Source: UBA5905 sp964609975
GTDB taxonomy: Bacteria; Bacillota; Clostridia; Oscillospirales; Acutalibacteraceae
Assembly (NCBI GenBank): GCA_964609975.1
Contig: CAZSTR010000011.1
Location: forward strand, 1-47,922
Direction: 5' to 3'
Length of the DNA: 47,922 nt
A model generated the notes under the pieces. That model worked only from the letters and a program-made list of their open reading frames with translations. It made no database searches and was not told the origin of the DNA. Shown here piece by piece: positions 47,693 through 47,922 of this stretch. Made by a program: the position numbers and the translations under genes. Numbering within the stretch: the stretch's first letter is position 1; every line of letters begins with the position of its first letter.

Positions 47693-47922
47693 ATGTTGAC
47701 AAGCAAGCAGAGAGCCTATTTACGGGGACTGGCCAATACCATGGAGCCGATTTTGCACGCTGGAAAGGGCGGCGTTTCGGATACGCTCATTCGTCAAGCG
47801 AACGACGCCCTGGCCGCGCGGGAGCTTATTAAGGGCCGGGTGCTGGAAACGGCGCCGGGAACGGCCCGCGAGCTGGCGGAGGAAATCGCTGGCGCGGTGA
47901 ACGCGCAGGTGGTGCAGGTGGT
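47693..47922 (+). CDS. yhbY: YhbY/CRM-domain RNA-binding protein (cut by window end)
   Basis: The first 76 codons of a CRM-domain protein of the YhbY family, associated with 50S assembly. Visible signatures are LTSKQRAYLRGLA and ILHAGKGGVSDTLIRQ, which matches the family GKxG loop, and ALAARELIKGRVLE. GGAGG lies seven bases before the ATG. The 3' end is beyond the window; the family is usually about 95-100 residues, so roughly 20 codons are missing. Confidence 0.93.
   Translation, partial: MLTSKQRAYLRGLANTMEPILHAGKGGVSDTLIRQANDALAARELIKGRVLETAPGTARELAEEIAGAVNAQVVQV

Overview
The window is a gene-dense, GC-rich stretch of the chromosome of an anaerobic, endospore-forming Firmicute, most likely a class Clostridia member of the Oscillospiraceae/Ruminococcaceae type. 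That placement is inferred from gene content and order, not from a marker tree. Supporting signs are spoIVA, a spoIVFA/spoIVFB-like pair, ytfJ, a sporulation-type D,D-carboxypeptidase, the Firmicute-style rimP-nusA-rnpM-ylxQ-infB operon, infC-rpmI-rplT, dprA-topA-trmFO, and a biotin carrier/OadA decarboxylase pair. Nearly everything is chromosomal housekeeping. I see no phage, insertion sequence, CRISPR array, rRNA or tRNA.

Layout. (1) 1-6925, minus strand: a non-coding left end with one palindromic repeat candidate; glycogen phosphorylase with its own promoter and terminator; a three-gene lipid module (diacylglycerol-kinase-like, DUF2238 membrane protein, PAP2 phosphatase); and a long-form PRPP synthetase. 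(2) 7172-17401, plus strand: a site-2-protease-like M50 peptidase, scpA-scpB, DUF2953, ytfJ, a D,D-carboxypeptidase, rluB and a small unknown gene; then a new promoter for the biotin carrier and OadA; then a Nif3-like protein and rqcH. (3) 28261-17445, minus strand: one long operon rimP-nusA-rnpM-ylxQ-infB-rbfA-nrnA-truB-ribF::HAD, followed by a phosphodiester glycosidase and an unknown membrane-anchored protein. (4) 28339-29938: azlCD and tspO, convergent on a shared bidirectional terminator. (5) 30023-33042, plus: spoIVA, an M23 (LytM) SpoIVFA/SpoIIQ-like protein and a SpoIVFB-like M50 protease. (6) 33075-34478: infC-rpmI-rplT behind a consensus promoter and a leader terminator. (7) 34537 to the right end, plus: an rRNA methyltransferase, dprA, topA, trmFO, plsX, an ACP-like gene, rnc, smc, ftsY, rdgB, a GNAT gene and yhbY, which is cut by the window edge.

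The genes work together in three themes. The first is ribosome making and translation (rimP, rbfA, infB, infC, L35, L20, RluB, TruB, TrmFO, RlmB-like, YhbY, RqcH rescue). The second is chromosome handling (ScpAB and SMC, both in this window, plus TopA and DprA). The third is spore-envelope building.

The points most worth a second look are: a single ORF joining a bifunctional FAD synthetase (RibF) to a HAD phosphatase; an acyl-carrier-protein-like gene in the acpP position whose phosphopantetheine serine is replaced; infC apparently starting at ATA; spoIVFAB-like genes placed directly after spoIVA; an inverted repeat built into the rimP promoter; and a wobble-paired palindrome at the left end that may be a dispersed repeat.
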